From: Prorocentrum cordatum
Lineage: Eukaryota; Sar; Dinophyceae; Prorocentrales; Prorocentraceae
DNA length: 64,000 nt
Direction: 5' to 3'
Assembly: GCA_963575745.1 (NCBI GenBank)
Contig: CAUYUJ010014615.1
Span: 1-64,000, forward strand
Shown here: one piece after another, positions 41,376 to 51,730 of the stretch
Layout: each line of letters opens with the position of its first letter
How positions within the stretch are numbered: the stretch's first letter is position 1
The notes under the pieces: model-generated
The model's database searches: none
The model's input: the letters and a program-made list of their open reading frames with translations, nothing else
Told to the model about the DNA's origin: nothing
Made by a program: the position numbers and the translations under genes

Positions 41376-41594
41376 TGGGTCGTTGTCGTCGTCGTCGTCG
41401 GTCGTCGGTCGTGCGTCGTCTGTCATCCGTCGCCGTCCGTCTTCGTATGACCTCGTCCTCGTCGTGACGACCACGACGAGGTCATGCGAAGACGGCGACA
41501 ATGACGGCGACGGCGACGGCGACGGCAACGACGACGGCGACGGGGGAGGATCGTCCGGCAGGGGGAGTTCGAGGAAGGGGGGTGGTAGCTGGTA
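41376..41594. repeat. CGTC/GACG hairpin
   Basis: A 19-bp stem (41439-41457 with 41475-41493, one mismatch) is flanked outward by CGTCGTC repeats on the left and GACGGCGAC repeats on the right. The arms can pair further, spanning about 160 bases in all. Confidence 0.8.
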
Positions 41595-42005
41595 GCTAAG
41601 CTGCTCCTCCCCTTTTGGAAAGGGGGGGAGGGGAGGGGAGCTTTCGGCGGGGGGGGGAAACATGGATGGAGGGAAGGGGGGGGGGGCTTCCAGCAGAGGG
41701 GGTCAAAGGAGGGGGGGGGTTTTCCCGGATGCCGAAAGAGGGAAGGGGGGGGGGGCTGCTAAGCCCCCCCCTTTGGAACCAAAGGGAGGAGGGGGGGGAG
41801 CTTCCGGCAGAGCAGGGGGGGCTAAGCACCCCCTCCCTTCGGGGGGGAGGGGGGGGGGTAGCTTCGGAGTGGCGAAAGGGGGGAGGGGGGGGGGTAGCTT
41901 CAGGGGGGAGGCGAAAAAGGGGGGGAGGGGGGGTGGGGTAGCTTGAAGCAGGGGAGGTGGAAGGGAGGGGGGGGGGGGTAGCTAAGGGGGGAGCCCCCCC
42001 CCCTT
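41595..42005. repeat. G-run hairpin array, right
   Basis: GGGGGGAGG(GG)TAGCTTCGG units with interspersed GCCCCCCC. This is the counterpart of 38525-38880, mostly in inverted orientation. Confidence 0.85.
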
Positions 42006-42050
42006 TGCTCCGGCGCTGTGGGCGCGCTCTCTCAGATGTCGTAGCGGCGC

Positions 42051-42653
42051 CGGCTGAGCCAGGCGGGCCCGCCGGTGCAGCGGCGGCGACGGGCGGCCCT
42101 CCTCACGTCGCTGCGGCGACGGGCGCGGGGGATGGCGCTGGAGGTGCCGGCGCTGTCCCCGCGGATCACATTGCCCGCGGCACGCTGCCGCGGGCTCAGA
42201 CGAGGCGGGTGGCGGCCCAGGCCCAGGCAAGATGGCGAAGATGAGGACGATGACGGGGGGGGGTCCGCAACCCTGGGCGGCCCAACCGTCGCCAAGATCG
42301 CGGTTGGAGGAGATCTGACGCCGAGGGCAAGCGCAAACCTGGATTGGAAAGCGCAGTTGTTCTTGGAGGCGCGGCCCGCGCCGCCCCGACGACGATCGCG
42401 CGAGCATGTGGGCTAACAAGGGAACTGGAAAGACAAGAAACGTCAATGCGCGCAGCATCTCGCGGAGAAGCGAAGGAGGAGGACGTCCCAGCTGCGGCCG
42501 ACGCCCTGGCGGGGCGACGAGAGCTCTGGTCGCTGGGCCAGTGGTCGCCCAAGGGAGGACCGCGATGAAGGAGGCCGCGATGCGACTGGGGCACGGACGC
42601 GGAGGGTGACCCGTAGCTGGCGCCGGGATTCCGGTTGGCAGGGGGCCCCAAGT
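42051..42653. other. GC-rich, no recognised gene
   Basis: Repeated GCGGCGACGGGCG phrases near 42080-42130. Nothing else supported. Confidence 0.35.
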
Positions 42654-42764
42654 GAACGGCGTCGGAGGTGGGCCGCGCCGCGGCCCACCTCCGACGCCGT
42701 TCGCTCAGCCGGCATCGTCCTCCCCGCGGCCGCCGCGGGGAGGACGATGCCGGCTGAGCGAACG
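42654..42764. repeat. Double perfect hairpin
   Basis: Hairpin 1: 24-bp arms 42654-42677 and 42679-42702 around one C. Hairpin 2: 33-bp arms 42698-42730 and 42732-42764 around one C. They overlap by five bases (CGTTC). There is no mismatch in 57 bp of stem, so the structure is young or maintained. Confidence 0.95.
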
Positions 42765-42983
42765 GCGCCAGGTGCCCCGCGGGCCTGTCGAATCACCTGG
42801 AGGCTTCGTCGAGCAGCCGAGCCCCCGCGTCTGCGGCGGGATTGGGAGCCACTTGGACGGGCTGCGCCGTGTATCCTCACTGGGGCTGGCGCGCCTTGGC
42901 GAGGCGCGCGGAAGGCTGGCGCGCAGGGGCGTTCGCAGCTCAGGGGCCCGCCTCGGGGGGAGTCGTTATTTTCGCTCCCCTCT
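42765..42983. other. GC-rich spacer
   Basis: GGCGCGCC/GGCGCGC phrases; no gene seen. Confidence 0.3.
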
Positions 42984-43265
42984 GCCTCTCTTTTGAGCGA
43001 GCCTGCGCGCGCGTTTCCGCGCGTTTGGTTCAGGTAACTTGCGAGAACTTGGCGGCCACGGCGCGAAGGGTAGCGGTTCGCGCGCATCTCACCTAGCGCG
43101 CGCGTATCTATGTTTTCTCTCATTTCTAAGTTACGGAACTACTCAGTCACGTCGCATGATTTCGCGAGGGGGATTTCCCCCAGCAAGATCCTAGAGATGG
43201 GATGCTTTGAGCAAGGAGGCCAGAGTAAGGACACTGCTCGAATGTCTGAAGTCCAGGGTCGTTTG
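42984..43265 (+). repeat. Dispersed 270-bp repeat B, copy 2
   Basis: Second copy of the repeat at 32488-32760, in the same orientation, about 75-80 percent alike by eye. Confidence 0.75.
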
Positions 43266-43748
43266 GCAAATATGTCACACCTTCCCCCAGCTTTGTTCTT
43301 TTATCCCTCCCCAACCTGCTGCAACTTCCGCCTTCTCTGCCCTGTTGACACACGTGCTCTATATTGCAAGTTTTGCTGTCGTCCAGCATCCGTGCTTCTT
43401 GCGGTGCTCATTGTTCGTGTCAAGCGTCTTGATGAACTAGTGCGGTCAGGAGTGTTTCCTTAGCTTGTCGCGCCGCGGATTGTGGCCCACCATGCTTCGG
43501 CAAGACACGCTGAGCGCGGCCCGACCCCCAGACGTCAACGTCCCCGATCTTCCCAGCCCCCCGTCCCGCGAGGCAGAGTGACACGCTGCCAGCCTGCAAA
43601 GAATATCGTGTCGCAGGGGCCGCCGCCGCGACACGTTGACCACTGTCTTCTGACCGTACTTGTTGTTGTGTTCCCTGGTCCGACTCCGCGCCGTGTGCGC
43701 GCAGTTGTGTGTGTTTGTGTCGTCTCGTTGCCACGCCGCGCTTTTCTC
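43266..43748. other. Upstream stretch of the 43749 frame
   Basis: Moderate GC. A pyrimidine-rich piece at 43275-43325 and TTTTCTCATGCACAG at 43742-43756, which resembles an intron 3' end. No gene recognised. Confidence 0.3.
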
Positions 43749-44357
43749 ATGCACAGGTACTGTGCGGTCCCCTTCAGCGAGAACGGCAAGGCCGGATGGT
43801 TCTGGATAGACCTGTTGGCCACAGGCCCTGGTTGGCTCGTCTTTATTATGCGCGAGGTTGCCTCTGAAGGGGGAACTGGCCATCATCACGCGTACCATAA
43901 GGTCTGCAGCTCAGTGTGCGGTGTTTTTTCTGTGATGAGGCTGGGGAGCTATGAGTGGACGCGGCTCCGTGGACGCAGACAGGTGAACATGAAGGCAATC
44001 AATCTACGGAGAGAAAAGAGGGGGAGGCGATATGACCAGAGAGGAGGGGATGGGGACGAGGGAGGGTGTCGAGGGGATCACGGACGAGAGGAGTCGACCT
44101 TATATTGGCAGCAGTATTTGTGTTGGTGCATTCGGCCCCACATGTCGGCGTGGTCTAGGTCATTGAACTTTCGCCTTTTTGAGCATTGTACCACCGGCTT
44201 CACTTCCCCCTTCCCGAGGGTCATCGGCCAATGGTGCGTTGACGGTGAGCCGAAGTTTGACCATCGTATTTGCGTTGTTCTTGAGTCATGTGGGCCGTTT
44301 TACGTCTATCGAGCATTTGGCAGCCATCGTTGGCCTAGAAACACGCGTGTGCTCTGA
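43749..44357 (+). CDS. Hypothetical 202-aa reading frame
   Basis: The frame is open from further upstream, but the first ATG is at 43749, immediately before a CAG/G acceptor-like site. The protein begins MHRYCAVPFSENGKAGWFW and ends with several cysteines and FYVYRAF (ICVVLESCGPFYVYRAF). The ending faintly recalls the C-terminal signature of the D8C domain of uromodulin/OIT3-type proteins, but spacing and other cysteines do not fit well. No signal peptide is evident. Coding status is unproven. Confidence 0.25.
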   Translation: MHRYCAVPFSENGKAGWFWIDLLATGPGWLVFIMREVASEGGTGHHHAYHKVCSSVCGVFSVMRLGSYEWTRLRGRRQVNMKAINLRREKRGRRYDQRGGDGDEGGCRGDHGREESTLYWQQYLCWCIRPHMSAWSRSLNFRLFEHCTTGFTSPFPRVIGQWCVDGEPKFDHRICVVLESCGPFYVYRAFGSHRWPRNTRVL

Positions 44358-45211
44358 TGTTCTCGCTCGTCACATTCAGGCATCTTGCCTGGGAGGCAGT
44401 GGTGTTAATGATGTAATTCGTGGTTGGTTGTCTAGGGAGAACCAGTCAGATACAGTCTTTTGGCTGGCTGCGAGGTGGAGGAGAATCCATGCACACCTCC
44501 CGCCCTGCCGCTTCGAGAGGGTCGCCCCCCCCACCAGGGTCAAGCTGCACCGAACACCGAACGTGGGACTCTGCGCAACAGGCTCTGTTCCCCTTCGCCT
44601 CGGCTCTTTAACAAATTACAGCCTTTGCCGATATCGATGCGATGTTGGGGCTCTCCGGGCGAGTGGGTGGCCCGATGGCAAGATCTTCGGCAGGAGGTTC
44701 CCGGCAGAGTTCTTGGGCGTCTGGGGCTCGAGCTTCTCTGCTGCTTGGCTTGACAGCGCTTGTATATGCTACTGCATGCGTGAGCCCTCCCCAGCACACC
44801 GAATGCAAGGGTAGAACGAGGCCCACGTGCTGTGAGCGCGGCACGTCTTCAAGCAGAGGTGCGTGTCGGCAGTTCCCGACCATCCGCCAGACGTGTTCCA
44901 GGCGTAGTGCCGAGCCGTTGCGCGCTCTGTCCGGCGGCGGCGGCGGCCTGAAGCGTCGCCTCGCCTTGGAAGGTAGTGAGCAGCAGTAGTCTCTCCAGAG
45001 GGCAGGAGGATGAGATCGGGAAGGGGTCACCCGCCGCCACCAAGACGGCGGGAGAGAGGGTGCTGCAGGAGAGGGGATTTCTGCATCGCTGAGACGTTGC
45101 GCTGCGTGACAGCCCAGAGACCTTGCGCCGTTGCGTCGCAACGCCGAGACGCTACAGGTGCAGCAGTGGACTACACGGTGCGGTGCTTTGCATCATCAGG
45201 CAGGCCTAGGT
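44358..45211. other. No recognised gene
   Basis: Short frames on both strands; nothing supported. Confidence 0.3.
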
Positions 45212-45345
45212 TGAGGATGAATCGTTCCAGAGCGTTCCTGAACGCTCCCACAGCGTGGCCGGGGCACTCTGGAACGGCCGCGGCGCCCGAGACATCCTTC
45301 AGAGTCCAGACGCTCCCGCTCTCAGAGATTCCCGATTCGTCCTCA
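45212..45345 (+). repeat. MITE-like element family 1, copy 2
   Basis: Ends TGAGGATGAATCG (45212-45224) and CGATTCGTCCTCA (45333-45345) are inverted with one mismatch. The interior matches 28521-28670. Similarity continues downstream (TTCGCTTCGTTTCACTATA near 45363 against the corresponding part of copy 1). Confidence 0.65.
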
Positions 45346-45547
45346 TCCGAATATGTCCTCATGTTCGCTTCGTTTCACTATACGGCACGAGGACGTTGCA
45401 GCTACAACGCGGAGACGCTGCGCTGCAGCTCGAAGGCACCAATCTGCAAGCACATGTCTAAAGGTCAGCGCGGAGGTGCTGCATCTGCGCCGGCCTCGAG
45501 CGCCGCACCTGGCGGGCTCCGCGCGCCAGGGGGGAGTCCAGCGGCGA

Positions 45548-45580
45548 TCAGAGAAGTCCGCGCAGACCTCTGGAAGCTTC
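45548..45580 (+). repeat. Copy 3 of 40-bp dispersed motif
   Basis: CAGAGAAGTCCGCGCAGACC then TCTGGAAGC. The preceding AGGGGGGAGTCCAGCG, GCGATC matches the upstream part of copy 2. Confidence 0.5.
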
Positions 45581-46927
45581 TGCGCCGCGCCGCTGCGATG
45601 CCACGAGGAGGCGCTGCGTCGCTGCGGCTGCGCCCCCCCCCACCCCCGCCCCCCCCCCCCCCCCCCCCCCCCACCCCCGCCCCCCACCCCACCCTTCGCC
45701 CGCGAGTAACGCAGGCCCAGCCCGGACCCAGATCCTAGCAGACATCGGTTGCCAGATATGGGGAGAGGAGGATGAAGAGGTGGAAGAGGAGAGGAGAGCG
45801 GAGGGAGATGAGAGGAGGGATGAGAGAGGAGGGAGGAGAGAGAAGGGAGGCGGAGGAACAGGGAGAAGAGGAGGAGGAGGAGGAAGGGGACGGAGGAGTA
45901 ACGGGGAGGTCGTCGTCGGACGCGGCGGACGCGACACGTGGTGCTCCCCTGCTTGACTGGAAGGCTCCGTCTTCGGGAGAACGGCGCGGCGTGGGGGAAG
46001 CCCGCAGCAGAGGCACCGGACAGGGAGAGGGGGGCGCGCCTCCCAGGCCTCGTCGAAGAGGCCCGTGCTGCGGAGGTGGCCACCCGGGGCCGCCCACGGC
46101 GCGCGGACCGGGCGCCCTCCTCGCGCCTGCGCGCGCCTGGGCGCGCGCCGCGCCGGGGGAGCCTGACCTCGGCGCGGGTCGCGGCGATCCGCGCCTGCCC
46201 GCTCCTGGGGCAGCTGGAGGGCGAGGGGGCGGGGAGGGCGAGGGGGCGGGGAGGGCGGGGGGAGGGGAGGAGAGGCAGCCCACTGCTCGGCCCCGTGGGA
46301 CGGGCTGGAGGAGGGGGCAGTCCAATCGGAGTCCACGGGCCCCGGGACGGGTGCTCAGGAGAGCTCCGTCCCCGTGAAACTCGGGAAAGAGTCTATGCGG
46401 TTCAGGGTCAGCCCGACGGCAAGATCGCTTGGGGCCACCCGCAGAATCGGGGGCAAGGGCGAACTCATCATCACATGCTGGGGTCCAGGGCGCAAATGAT
46501 TGCACGAGACCGTCTGTAATGCCAGCACGGTCGAATTCGATAGCGAAGCCGGCCTCCTCAGCTCGGCCCCTCAGCAGGGGCAACTATTCGCACAGCGCTG
46601 TCCAAGCTGGCATCTGCTATGGCCTGGCGCGAGTGGCTGGAATGAGTTTTCGCAGATTGAGTGTGCCAGGGACCGTCACACCGATGGTCTAAACGAGCAC
46701 GATGTAACCCCTTCGCGTGAGAGCAGTTGCCACCCCCGGGGGTTCAGGGCCTCGGGGAGCCTGGGCAATTCTGACACCTGTTATGCGCGTCGGCGCTCGG
46801 CCGATCGAGGTCATATCAATTGCCTCTGGCCTGTTTTTCCCAACCATCCTGTGGTGTTGGGTCCTCGTTTTGAAGAGACAGCGCCCCGCGTTCACTCCTC
46901 CTCCTCCCGCTGCCCCCTCCCTCCTGC
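45581..46927. other. GC-rich stretch with C and purine tracts
   Basis: C homopolymer 45636-45675; GGA-rich block 45769-45900. The remainder, to 46927, is Arg/Gly/Pro-rich in translation with no gene recognised. Confidence 0.4.

Positions 46928-47010
<83 letters not shown>
46928..47010. repeat. (CAT)n microsatellite
   Basis: About 27 uninterrupted CAT/ATC units directly before the 90-bp array. Confidence 0.95.
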
Positions 47011-47011
<1 letters not shown>

Positions 47012-47017
47012 TGACGA

Positions 47018-48245
47018 TCATAGGGAGCTCCAGCGAAGGCCCCAGTGGCTGCGCTCCCATGCGCCCACCGCACAGATTTCGGCACACCCCTCACACGTTT
47101 CGTGGCCCCATAGGGAGCTCCACCGAAGGCCCCAGTGGCTGCGCTCCCATGCGCCCACCGCACCCATTTCGGCACACCCCTCACACGTTTCGTGGCCCCA
47201 TAGGGAGCTCCAGCGAAGGCCCCAGTGGCTGCGCTCCCATGCGCCCACCGCACCCATTTCGGCACACCCCTCACACGTTTCGTGGCCCCATAGGGAGCTC
47301 CACCGAAGGCCCCAGTGGCTGCGCTCCCATGCGCCCACCGCACCCATTTCGGCACACCCCTCACACGTTTCGTGGCCCCATAGGGAGCTCCACCGAAGGC
47401 CCCAGTGGCTGCGCTCCCATGCGCCCACCGCACCCATTCTTGCACACCCCTCACACGTTTCGTGGCCCCATAGGGAGCTCCAGCGAAGGCCCCAGTGGCT
47501 GCGCTCCCATGCGCCCACCGCACCCATTTCGGCACACCCCTCACACGTTTCGTGGCCCCATAGGGAGCTCCAGCGAAGGCCCAGTGGCTGCGCTCCCGCC
47601 CATTTCCAGCCCCCATAGGGAGCGCCCCACATGCGCTTTCGGCACACCCCTCACACGTTTCGTGGCCCCATAGGGAGCTCCAGCGAAGGCCCCAGTGGCT
47701 GCGCTCCCATGCGCCCACCGCACCCATTTCGGCACACCCCTCACACGTTTCGTGGCCCCATAGGGAGCTCCAGCGAAGGCCCCAGTGGCTGCGCTCCCAT
47801 GCGCCCACCGCACAGATTTCGGCACACCCCTCACACGTTTCGTGGCCCCATAGGGAGCTCCACCGAAGGCCCCAGTGGCTGCGCTCCCATGCGCCCGCCG
47901 CACCCATTTCGTCCCATAGGGAGCTCCAGCCGGGCACACCCCTCACACGTTTCGTGGCCCCATAGGGAGCTCCAGCGAAGGCCCCAGTGGCTGCGCTCCC
48001 ATGCGCCCACCGCACCCATTTCGGCACACCCATCACACGTTTCGTGGTCCCATGGGGAGCTCCAGCGAAGGCCCCAGTGGCTGCGCTCCCATGCGCCCAC
48101 CGCACCCATTTCGGCACACCCCTCACACGTTTCGTGGCCCCATAGGGAGCTCCAGCGAAGGCCCCAGTGGCTGCGCTCCCATGCGCCCACCGCACAGATT
48201 TCGGCACACCCCCCATACGGTTCGTGGCCCCATAGGGAGCGCCAT
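47018..48245. repeat. 90-bp tandem array, about 14 units
   Basis: Unit starts TAGGGAGCTCCAGCGAAGGC (or ACC for AGC) at 47021, 47111, 47201, 47291, 47381, 47471, 47561, 47671, 47761, 47851, 47963, 48053, 48143 and 48233. Indels occur near 47580-47640 and 47905-47940. As 90 is a multiple of three, the array stays open on both strands as 30-residue repeats (plus SEGPSGCAPMRPPHPFRHTP; minus KWVRWAHGSAATGAFAGAP). The long frames begin at non-ATG codons, so I do not call a gene. Confidence 0.9.
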
Positions 48246-49609
48246 CGAAAAAGAGATTCACAATTGCGGTACTCGCAACTGCATCTGGTTGGGTCCTTCG
48301 CCAGGATAATTTTTTCAGGAGGGGAAAAACACGCAGGCACAAGTAATCGTCGATCCCCTGGAAGATGTGGGAAGTGCGGGGGAAGACGAAAGCCCGGGAA
48401 CAAAAATACGAACCATATGGGGAATCCTGGGAGTTGTGTATTTATCTGTGTGCCCCTGGGCCCCTCGACTGATCGAATGTCGTGGCAGTAGCCACGGGAG
48501 AAGAAACTCGAGCTACGAGAGGTGGCCACCTCCATGAGGTGGGGGCTGAGGGTTCAGGGGGCCCAGGAAGCAGGGATGGGGTGCTCCATCCACCATCCGG
48601 TCCCTGCGCGCCAGTGCCCACACAGCACATCAAGACGAGCGCCGGCAAGAATTGGCCCCCGATGCGAAGCTGCTCCTGATGCCTGGGCCTGCATCCTGGG
48701 ACCCCCAAAAAACTTCTTGGACCATCCTCAGAGGAGGGGGGCACCCCTCTTGCCACTGCGCCGCACTTCACGTCTCAGAAGGGCCCCACCCCTGCATTGA
48801 GTATGCCCCGATCTCGGATGTGACCTATCCAAAATTTGATTATGGAGAAAACAACGAGATCCCCCTTGACCGCGTCAATCGCGATGTCCAGAGACAATCA
48901 GTATATGCATATATACATATATAGATATATATATATATATATATATAGATCAAACATAGAACATGAGGTGGGGCGACGAAAGGTGCCACTGTACATTCCC
49001 CGACCTGCGTTTCCCACAAAACAGGCTGAGCTCAACAAATTGCGGGCGGCATATTTTGCACGGGGAGAGGGTCGGCCGGCACGTTTTGGAAATCTTGCGG
49101 CTTGAATGGCCAAGACATGTCCTCAGGCTCAGCCCCAGCGGGCTCAGGGACCCGACCCCGGATAGCGCCAAAAATTGAGCGGCCGCCTCCTCGGGGAAGA
49201 AGGCCCGATCAGAAAGAACCAGAACCTCGCGGGCCGCAGAGTCGGTCAGCCGAGCAACCGTCAGCACGAACGAGAGCGTCCTGCAACCCGCCTGGGCCCT
49301 GGCACGACCACGGAGCTGCAGAGCTGGGGCCTGGGGGCGCCAGCGTCCCAGACCCCCCGCGCGCTGCTTGGCTGCTGCGTGGGCGGCCTCGGTGTTGAGA
49401 ATCTCTCTCTGCTCTGCTGAGCAGCCCGACGGAGCACTGAGCATGGCCAGTGCGCACCCGGGCGATGAGACTGCAAGATCTCCCAGCAGCGGCTTCCGCG
49501 CGGCGAGCGTGGCCATGCAGCACACGCGCTTGCGAGTGTCTCCAAGGTGGGACCGAACCCTGTGCACGAGAGAGACGATCTCGAGCTGTGTGTTGTTTCA
49601 CTCCCTTGA
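48246..49609. other. No recognised gene; (AT)n at 48898-48950
   Basis: An ATATAC/ATAT microsatellite is the only clear feature. Confidence 0.35.
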
Positions 49610-50765
49610 CCGTGGGGAAAGCTCTGTGGGCACCGCATACACCTGTAGGACGGCATAACCTCTTGATCCTGAGCTCGGCGGGGGTGATCAGGAACGTATA
49701 TCGGCTTAGGGACCCCTGTTTCGTACATCACCTGCAAAGCATCGATTTCAGCAATTGCTGCGAGGGTGTTCCTGGTATGGTGAGCTATATGAGCCTGCAG
49801 GCGCGCTTGAGGGTAGCCTTCCACCGAACCGCAGAGCTGCGAATGTAGGTTCCCCATGGGTAGAGATCCTCCCGAGCCTGGGGAAAGGTCTGCAACTTCG
49901 GAACTTGTTGGCGTAGCCAACGTAAGTCATCGAGTACCTGCTGGTACTAAGAAGCTTCGCATCGCGCTGCGTAATCGCCCACTAGAGCGAGTAGGTGAGT
50001 AGGGCCATGATGCAATAGCTTGCCAAATATCCTAAGGCAATGGGCGTGTAGCATAGCCTGTAAGCTTTTCCTTTCTGCCATGGCCCGGACTTGGACCGAG
50101 GTCAAAGCTGTTTTGTCCATGCACGGGCACTGTCCCACTGCTCTGCACACCCTGGCAATGTCATCTGCGAGCTCGGCTATTCGAGCAAACGTGAGCGTCG
50201 GCCGTGTCCCCGCTTGATACAAGCGACCAGAGCACATTAGAGAGTCGATGAGAATAAGACCGATGCTGCGCTCGAGGTGCTCGTCCCGATTGATACTGTG
50301 AAGCTTGCTCCATTCGGCCGCCGCAGCCTGACGCCTATGTGTGAGCTCGGGGCCCATGGAGCCCCCCTCAACGAAGACAGTGCCAAGCTACGTATATTGT
50401 CGGACTGCTTATAGCTCGAGCAGCCCGTACAGCTGAGTAACGAATTCAATGGAACCAGACCAATCTAGCCAGCGCTGCCTCTTATCGGTGTCAGAGCCCT
50501 TGCCTCGGATCTGGAACAATGCCGCTAGTTTCCCCTTGGACCCGAAAGTGTCGAAGGTGATGCTGGCGGCGAACGGCGCAAGCCGTAGGAGTGCATCTGA
50601 TTGCCCGAGCGGCATGAACACCACATTGTCAAAAAAGGCTAGGTCCATGGTGTGAGTCGTGCGCACGTATACAAACTCCTGATTCAGGTAGACGTTGATC
50701 GAGCGCATATCCGAAGCTGGGATGCGGCGTTCCACACACATGTCCGCCACATGAACCAGCGGCAT
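49610..50765 (-). pseudogene. Interrupted minus-strand protein gene, family unknown
   Basis: One frame reads protein-like over 50765-49790 with only three stops. From ATG 50765: MPLVHVADMCVERRIPASDM then FVYVRTTHTMDLAFFDNVVF, to a stop at 50409. After two stops within 52 bases it resumes at 50357 (EWSKLHSINRDEHLERSIGL) to 49947. After a third stop come YQQVLDDLRWLRQQVPKL and LYPWGTYIRSSAVRWKATLK. Below 49790 another frame looks better (NTLAAIAEIDALQVMYETGV, YRCMRCPQSF). Composition is balanced, unlike the low-complexity frames around it. The short gap with two stops might be an intron; otherwise it is a decayed gene. I do not recognise the family. Confidence 0.4.
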
Positions 50766-51023
50766 CACGAAGCTGCATATTAGATCGCCGAATTAGCCTT
50801 TGTCCAGACCAGAGCCCAGCTGGGGAAACGCCATGCCTGCGCCTCCGGGCACCACGATCCAGCTGGACTGGTACCAGTTGGACCAGATGCACCCGGGAGG
50901 AGGGAAGAGGGAGGAAGGAGAGAGGAAGAGGGGTGGAGAAGGGGGTTCGGGTGGAAGAGGAGGGGGAGAAGAGTATAGGAGGAGGAGGAGGAGGAGGAGG
51001 AGGAGGAGGAGGAGGATTGGGGA
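50766..51023. repeat. Spacer and (GGA)n tract
   Basis: Purine-rich GGA run at 50895-51023, which again ends at a copy of repeat A. Confidence 0.8.
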
Positions 51024-51115
51024 GGAGGACCAGTGCAAACTCGGGACGCATCAGCGATGTTGCAATTCACCCTCCCTCAAGGTTACCTGTTCATGGGTCC
51101 CTGCAGTAATTTATC
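51024..51115 (+). repeat. Dispersed repeat A, copy 2
   Basis: GGAGGACCAGTGCAAAC, then GACGCATCAGCGATGTTGCA and GGGTCCCTGCAGTAATTTA; strong match to 12551-12645. A reversed echo (GTTGCAACATCG, then GCGCGCTGATGCG) follows at 51126-51150. Confidence 0.75.
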
Positions 51116-51226
51116 CCCATTGCAGGTTGCAACATCGTCGGCGCGCTGATGCGAGGAGCAGGAGAGCGGGGGATGATGATGACGATGATGAGGATGAGGA
51201 TGATGATGAGGATGAGGATGAGGATG

Positions 51227-51260
<34 letters not shown>

Positions 51261-51476
51261 GGGTGATGAGGATGATGAGGATGATGAGGATGATTATTAT
51301 GATGGTGATGCTGGTGCTGATCATGATGCTGATGCTGATGCTGGTGATGGTGATGGTGATGGTGATGATGATGCTGATGATGCTGATGCTGATGCTGATG
51401 CTGATGATGACCTGACATGATACGATATGACACGATATGATGATGTTGTTGGTGGTGATGATGATGCTGATGATGG

Positions 51477-51527
<51 letters not shown>

Positions 51528-51730
51528 GGAGGAGGAGGAGGAGGAGGAGGAGGAGGACGAGGAGGAGGACGAGAAGGAGGCGGAGGAGAGGGAGCGGAGG
51601 AGAGTGAGGACGAGGAGAAACAGGGGGAGGAGGAGGGCAAGGAGCGGGAAGGGCAGAATCAGGAGGGCCAGGAGGTCTACGGGGAGGAGCAGGAGGAGGA
51701 GGACGGGGAGATCAGTGGAGGGGGGCTCGC
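51116..51730. repeat. (GAT)n, (GCTGAT)n and (GGA)n compound microsatellite
   Basis: GATGAG/GATGAT at 51172-51295, GCTGAT/GGTGAT at 51300-51415, GAT at 51440-51530, GGA at 51530-51730. Period three throughout. Confidence 0.95.

Larger units (their letters stand above)
38483..42050. repeat. 3.6 kb block with inverted ends around a minisatellite
   Basis: About 45 bases at the left edge (ATCGCGCGCCCGCAGCGCCG at 38498) reappear inverted at the right edge (CGGCGCTGTGGGCGCGCTCT at 42011), about 80 percent alike. Next to each edge lies a poly-G/poly-C hairpin block (38525-38880; 41595-42005), and the centre is the minisatellite 38940-41375. The layout is roughly symmetrical. Confidence 0.6.

Noticed and set aside
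43749-44357. Uromodulin/OIT3-type D8C domain
   Set aside because: Only a short SCGPFYVY-like ending resembles it; the remaining cysteine pattern does not fit, so the frame is left as hypothetical.
47005-48342. 445-codon minus-strand frame as a repeat protein gene
   Set aside because: It starts at TTG, lacks a non-repeat domain, and the plus strand is equally open.
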